From: Clostridia bacterium
Lineage (GTDB): Bacteria > Bacillota > Clostridia > Oscillospirales > Acutalibacteraceae
Reading direction: 5' to 3'
DNA: 16,941 bases
NCBI GenBank assembly: GCA_017501865.1
Contig: JAFVWD010000383.1
Coordinates: 1 to 16,941, forward strand
This document shows, piece after piece, positions 14,173 through 16,941 of the stretch; positions within the stretch are counted from its first letter, which is position 1; each line of letters starts with the position of its first letter. The position numbers and the translations under genes were made by a program. The notes beneath the pieces are model-generated. The model saw only the letters and a list, made by a program, of their open reading frames with translations, did not search any database and was not told the origin of the DNA.

Positions 14173-15486
14173 TTATTTTACGAACTCATTGTAGATTGCT
14201 TCAAGTGTTGCAACATAATCTTCTTCTGCAACACCAACTATTATGTTAAGCTCACTTGAGCCCTGGTCAATCATTCTTATATTTATGTTACTGTCAGCAA
14301 TTGCCTTAAAGAGTCTGCTCGCAGTACCCTTTGAACCTGCCATACCTCTACCAACAACCGCAACAAGTGCTATGCCGTTATAGATTGTTATATTATCAGG
14401 CTTTGTTTTTCTCTGAATTTCAGCAATAATTGTATCTTTTACAGGCAAGAAGTCGTTGTCATTAACAACAACTGACATAGTGTCAATACCTGAAGGGAGA
14501 TGCTCAAAGCAAATCTTGTGATTTTCAAGAGTCTCAAGAACCTTTCTTCCGAATCCTATTTCAGAATTCATCATATCCTTTTCAATAGCTATAACAGAAA
14601 AGCCTTTTTTTCCGGCAATACCTGTTATAACAGTATCTACCTTGTTTGATTCAACAGAAGAAACGATCATTGTACCTGCATCCTCAGGCTTGTTTGTGTT
14701 ACGTATATTAATCGGAATACCTTTTTCTCTGACAGGGAAAATTGCATCCTCGTGCATAACTGTAGCGCCCATATATGAAAGCTCACGAAGCTCACGGTAA
14801 GTAATAGTATTAATTACCTTCGGATTTTTAACACATCTCGGGTCTGCCATAAGCATACCGGAAACATCAGTCCAGTTTTCATAGATATCTGCATTGATTG
14901 CTCTTGCAACAATAGAGCCTGTAATATCTGAACCGCCACGTGAGAACGTTTTTATTGTACCGTTAGGCATAACGCCGTAAAATCCCGGAACAACTGCGTG
15001 CTCGTGCTTTTTGAGAATATTTGTAAGCTCTTCATTTGTTTTTTCTGTATCAAGCTCACCATTTTCTGTAAAGAATATACCATCCTCAGCATCAATGAAG
15101 TCATAACCTAAGAATTTTGCTAAAATCATAGAGTTAAGATATTCACCGCGGGATGCAATATAGTCACGACCTGCGTGATGTACAATTGCATTTTTAATTC
15201 TGTCAAATTCAGGCTGTAACCAGAAATCAAGACCTAAATCCCTTATAATTCCGTTATATCTTTCTTCTATTAATTTAAAAGCATCATCTATAGGCTGGTT
15301 TTCTTTAACAAGCTTGTAGCAAGAATATAACATATCGGTAACTTTAATATCATCATCAAATCTTTTACCCGGTGCTGAAGCAACAACATATTTTCTTGAA
15401 GGCTCAGACTTAATTATACTTGCTACCTTTCTGAACTGGTCGGCATCTGCAAGAGAGCTGCCTCCGAACTTAACTACTTTTACCAT
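14173..15486 (-). CDS. lysC: Aspartate kinase
   Basis: Aspartate kinase phosphorylates aspartate, the first step towards lysine, threonine, methionine and diaminopimelate. The start chosen is the ATG at 15486, preceded by AAGGGG with 7-base spacing, giving MVKVVKFGGSSLADADQFRK and 437 residues. An in-frame ATG at 15537 would add 17 residues unlike the family. The kinase domain has KFGGSS (residues 6-11), SRGGSDITGSIVARAI and NWTDVSGMLMADPRC (aspartate/ATP sites). Two ACT units follow: the first around VDTVITGIAGKKGFSVIAIE, the second around GRGMAGSKGTASRLFKAIAD and INIRMIDQGSSELNIIVGV. These normally mediate feedback inhibition by lysine or threonine. The gene is monocistronic; no lysine-riboswitch-sized leader is present. 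This length and arrangement fit a monofunctional Clostridial enzyme. Confidence 0.95.
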   Translation of the reverse strand: MVKVVKFGGSSLADADQFRKVASIIKSEPSRKYVVASAPGKRFDDDIKVTDMLYSCYKLVKENQPIDDAFKLIEERYNGIIRDLGLDFWLQPEFDRIKNAIVHHAGRDYIASRGEYLNSMILAKFLGYDFIDAEDGIFFTENGELDTEKTNEELTNILKKHEHAVVPGFYGVMPNGTIKTFSRGGSDITGSIVARAINADIYENWTDVSGMLMADPRCVKNPKVINTITYRELRELSYMGATVMHEDAIFPVREKGIPINIRNTNKPEDAGTMIVSSVESNKVDTVITGIAGKKGFSVIAIEKDMMNSEIGFGRKVLETLENHKICFEHLPSGIDTMSVVVNDNDFLPVKDTIIAEIQRKTKPDNITIYNGIALVAVVGRGMAGSKGTASRLFKAIADSNINIRMIDQGSSELNIIVGVAEEDYVATLEAIYNEFVK

Positions 15487-15527
15487 ATTAATACCCCTTA
15501 AAAATAATTTCTCGAACTCCGTACGAT

Positions 15528-15556
15528 ATACTACCACTAATTTATTTTATTAGCAA
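15528..15556 (-). promoter_or_regulatory. Possible promoter of the aspartate kinase gene
   Basis: On the minus strand, TTGCTA (15556-15551) and TAGTAT (15533-15528) are separated by 17 bases. The match to consensus is moderate, and the leader is only about 40 bases. Confidence 0.4.
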
Positions 15557-15675
15557 CAAAAAAATCGTTTACTCAAAAAAGTTCTAAACTTATGATAAAT
15601 GTTAACAAATCAAAAAGAAACAACTTGTGCAAAATCACAACATAAACATATCCTTTTTATCTTCAAAAAATCATC

Positions 15676-15699
15676 TGATGTATTATTTGATGTATTATT
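15676..15699. repeat. Perfect 12-bp tandem duplication
   Basis: TGATGTATTATT occurs twice directly in tandem (15676-15687 and 15688-15699). It lies upstream of the predicted ylmH promoter. It may be a simple slippage duplication. Confidence 0.9.
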
Positions 15700-15712
15700 T
15701 TTAATTCTGCTC

Positions 15713-15741
15713 TTTAAAATCGGTAAGACTTATGTTATATT
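15713..15741 (+). promoter_or_regulatory. Possible promoter of the ylmH gene
   Basis: TTTAAA (15713-15718) and TATATT (15736-15741) are separated by 17 bases, with TGT directly before the -10 as an extended -10 element. Confidence 0.4.
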
Positions 15742-15818
15742 TTTATGGCAATGATAATCGTATAGCGCCTTAATATTATATGTTTTCAGAACACAAAGTG
15801 TTACAGGGGGTGTATTTT

Positions 15819-16562
15819 TTGGAAAAAGAAGAATTGATTTTAATTAAAAGACTTCAGGAATTGTCTGACCGCTCTTATAACAGAGGTATTTTCGTTTACT
15901 CGGACTTTCTTAATATGTACGAGCAGGATTTACTTTTGTCTGAGGTGAAGGGTGATTTCATTCTTTTCGGCGGAACCGACAGCGCTGAGAGACAGCTTGC
16001 CTGCTTCGGGAATGAAAACGAGCTGGGTTATTCACCCACATATCCGATTTCCTGTATTCTTGTTTCTCCTTTAATGCAAAAATTCGCAGACGACCTGACG
16101 CACCGTGACTTTCTCGGCTCTGTTATGGGGCTGGGTATAAAAAGAGAAACCCTTGGTGACATAATCATAAAAGAAAATGAGGGTTATATTTTTTGTCTTG
16201 ATACTGTTGCAGAGTACATTGCAGACAACCTGAAAAAAGTACGGCATACTTCAGTAAAATGCAGTAAAATTAATACTTTACCCGAAAGTGTTAACCCTGA
16301 GTATACCGAAAAAATAATAGTAGTAGCCTCGCAAAGGCTCGATGCTGTCATAGGTGCAGTTTACAATATATCACGAAACGAAAGCAACTCACTCTTCACT
16401 TCAAAGCGTGTTTTTATAAATAATAAGCTGACCGAAAATAACTCTCACAAAATAAAAGACGGTGATATAATATCTGTCAGAGGCTTTGGCAGATTTAAAT
16501 GGTGTGGCATGTTGCAAGAAACAAGAAAAGGAAAATTACGTGCTAAAGTCGAAGTATTTTAA
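15819..16562 (+). CDS. ylmH: S4-domain RNA-binding protein YlmH (RqcP2-like)
   Basis: The protein resembles YlmH, an S4-domain RNA-binding protein found near the division and wall cluster of Firmicutes and linked in Bacillus to ribosome quality control. I chose the TTG at 15819, 6 bases after AGGGGGTG, which gives MEKEELILIKRLQELSDRSY and 247 residues, like Clostridial relatives; an in-frame ATG at 15780 adds 13 residues without a ribosome binding site. The N-terminal part has SYNRGIFVYSDFLNMYEQ and FGGTDSAERQLACF. The central part has HRDFLGSVMGLGIKRETLGD, a family hallmark. The C-terminal S4 domain spans about 165-230 (VVASQRLDAVIGAVYNISRN, ending GDIISVRGFGRF). The usual neighbours sepF, ylmG and divIVA are absent here, so it stands as a single gene. 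Confidence 0.92.
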   Translation: MEKEELILIKRLQELSDRSYNRGIFVYSDFLNMYEQDLLLSEVKGDFILFGGTDSAERQLACFGNENELGYSPTYPISCILVSPLMQKFADDLTHRDFLGSVMGLGIKRETLGDIIIKENEGYIFCLDTVAEYIADNLKKVRHTSVKCSKINTLPESVNPEYTEKIIVVASQRLDAVIGAVYNISRNESNSLFTSKRVFINNKLTENNSHKIKDGDIISVRGFGRFKWCGMLQETRKGKLRAKVEVF

Positions 16563-16621
16563 AAGAAGAAATATAAAAAATGCAGAATGCATAAAAATAA
16601 AAAACATATACTCAGATATAC

Positions 16622-16668
16622 TTAAACTGCCCCGATTTGTGCGGATAACACAATCGGGGCAGCTTAAA
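16622..16668. terminator. Bidirectional terminator between ylmH and the deacetylase gene
   Basis: CTGCCCCGATT (16627-16637) and AATCGGGGCAG (16652-16662) are complementary over 11 bp. The inner GTG/CAC and outer TTAA/TTAA pair further. It lies in the short space between two convergent genes; T runs are modest on both sides. Confidence 0.75.
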
Positions 16669-16690
16669 TTTATAGCCTGTTTATTAAATT

Positions 16691-16941
16691 TTAATGTGCA
16701 TCAAAATATGCAGTTCCGTTTTTCATATCAATACCCTTAGCATCCATCATTTCAGACACGGTTACTAACTGATAGCCGTTTTTAATAAGCCACGGAATTA
16801 TAATCTCTGTAGCAGATGCAGTTGCATCGTACAAATCGTGCATCAGAACTATTGACCCATCGCTTACATTATTTTTAATATTTGAAACAATTTTTGAAGA
16901 ATTTCTGTTTTCCCAGTCACGTGTGTCTACAGACCACATTA
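16691..16941 (-). CDS. Polysaccharide deacetylase, NodB homology domain (partial, C-terminal)
   Basis: Only the last 82 residues or so are in the window; the gene continues past 16941. The segment reads MWSVDTRDWENRNSSKI, then VSDGSIVLMHDLYDATASAT, then IPWLIKNGYQLVTVSEMM. These are the later motifs of carbohydrate esterase family 4 (NodB) domains: a Trp/Asp-x-x-Asp-Trp segment and the Leu-x-His motif (LMHD), whose His takes part in catalysis. Enzymes of this type remove acetyl groups from peptidoglycan or chitin-like sugars outside the cell. The stop is followed by the hairpin shared with ylmH. The metal-binding Asp-His-His motifs and any signal peptide would be outside the window. Confidence 0.88.
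   Translation of the reverse strand, partial: MWSVDTRDWENRNSSKIVSNIKNNVSDGSIVLMHDLYDATASATEIIIPWLIKNGYQLVTVSEMMDAKGIDMKNGTAYFDAH

Larger units (their letters stand above)
15557..15779. other. AT-rich divergent intergenic region
   Basis: This region separates the divergent lysC and ylmH genes. It contains no supported gene. Visible features are a 12-bp tandem duplication (15676-15699) and one possible promoter for ylmH. Confidence 0.5.

Noticed and set aside
15487..15556. Lysine riboswitch or other leader regulation of lysC
   Set aside because: The predicted leader is only about 40 bases and contains no long conserved structure or terminator/antiterminator pair.

Overview
The window is AT-rich chromosomal DNA of a low-GC Gram-positive anaerobe, most likely a gut-type member of the Clostridia (Oscillospirales or a related order). 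The signs are strong AGGAG-type ribosome binding sites, sigma-A promoters of the TTGACA/TATAAT type, and a gene set typical of that group: a BspA-like leucine-rich repeat surface protein, the UPF0210/ACT pair, GPH-type sugar symporters, a YlmH S4 protein and a NodB-type deacetylase. No tRNA, rRNA, CRISPR array or recognisable transposase is visible. The species assignment is inference from gene content.

Layout. (1) At 1-674 a partial BspA-like surface protein gene (minus strand) is divergent from a small XRE regulator gene (plus strand). The space between them holds three GTAAAC-type operators; one fills exactly the 17-bp spacer of a consensus promoter. (2) At 917-2555 an ACT-domain protein and a UPF0210/DUF711 protein form a two-gene operon. 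(3) At 2785-3750 lies an Abi_2 (AbiD/AbiF-type) HEPN ribonuclease gene with a one-base frameshift. It is preceded by a strong promoter and a small GC-rich hairpin with a U7 tract, a candidate AbiF-type RNA partner. (4) At 4137-5648 is a secreted PHP-domain (CehA/McbA-like) metallohydrolase. (5) At 5860-8779 an operon encodes a membrane-anchored NAGPA-type phosphodiester glycosidase and a GPH-family symporter. (6) At 9062-11464, divergent from that operon, is an 800-residue GPH-like transporter with a charged C-terminal extension of about 285 residues. (7) At 11539-13806 are a secreted alpha/beta-hydrolase-like protein and an Rrf2-family regulator with four clustered cysteines. (8) At 14173-15486 is aspartate kinase. 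(9) At 15819-16562 is the S4 protein YlmH, convergent with the C-terminal end of a polysaccharide deacetylase gene that leaves the window at 16941.

Most genes are ordinary housekeeping, transport or secreted-enzyme genes, separated by clear intrinsic terminators. The two places that look most like discrete systems are the Abi_2/HEPN gene with its candidate hairpin RNA (a possible RNA-guarded toxin or phage-defence module, now frameshifted) and the XRE/BspA-like divergent switch. Family assignments come from recognised protein motifs. Promoter, operator and RNA calls come from reading the sequence and have not been tested computationally.
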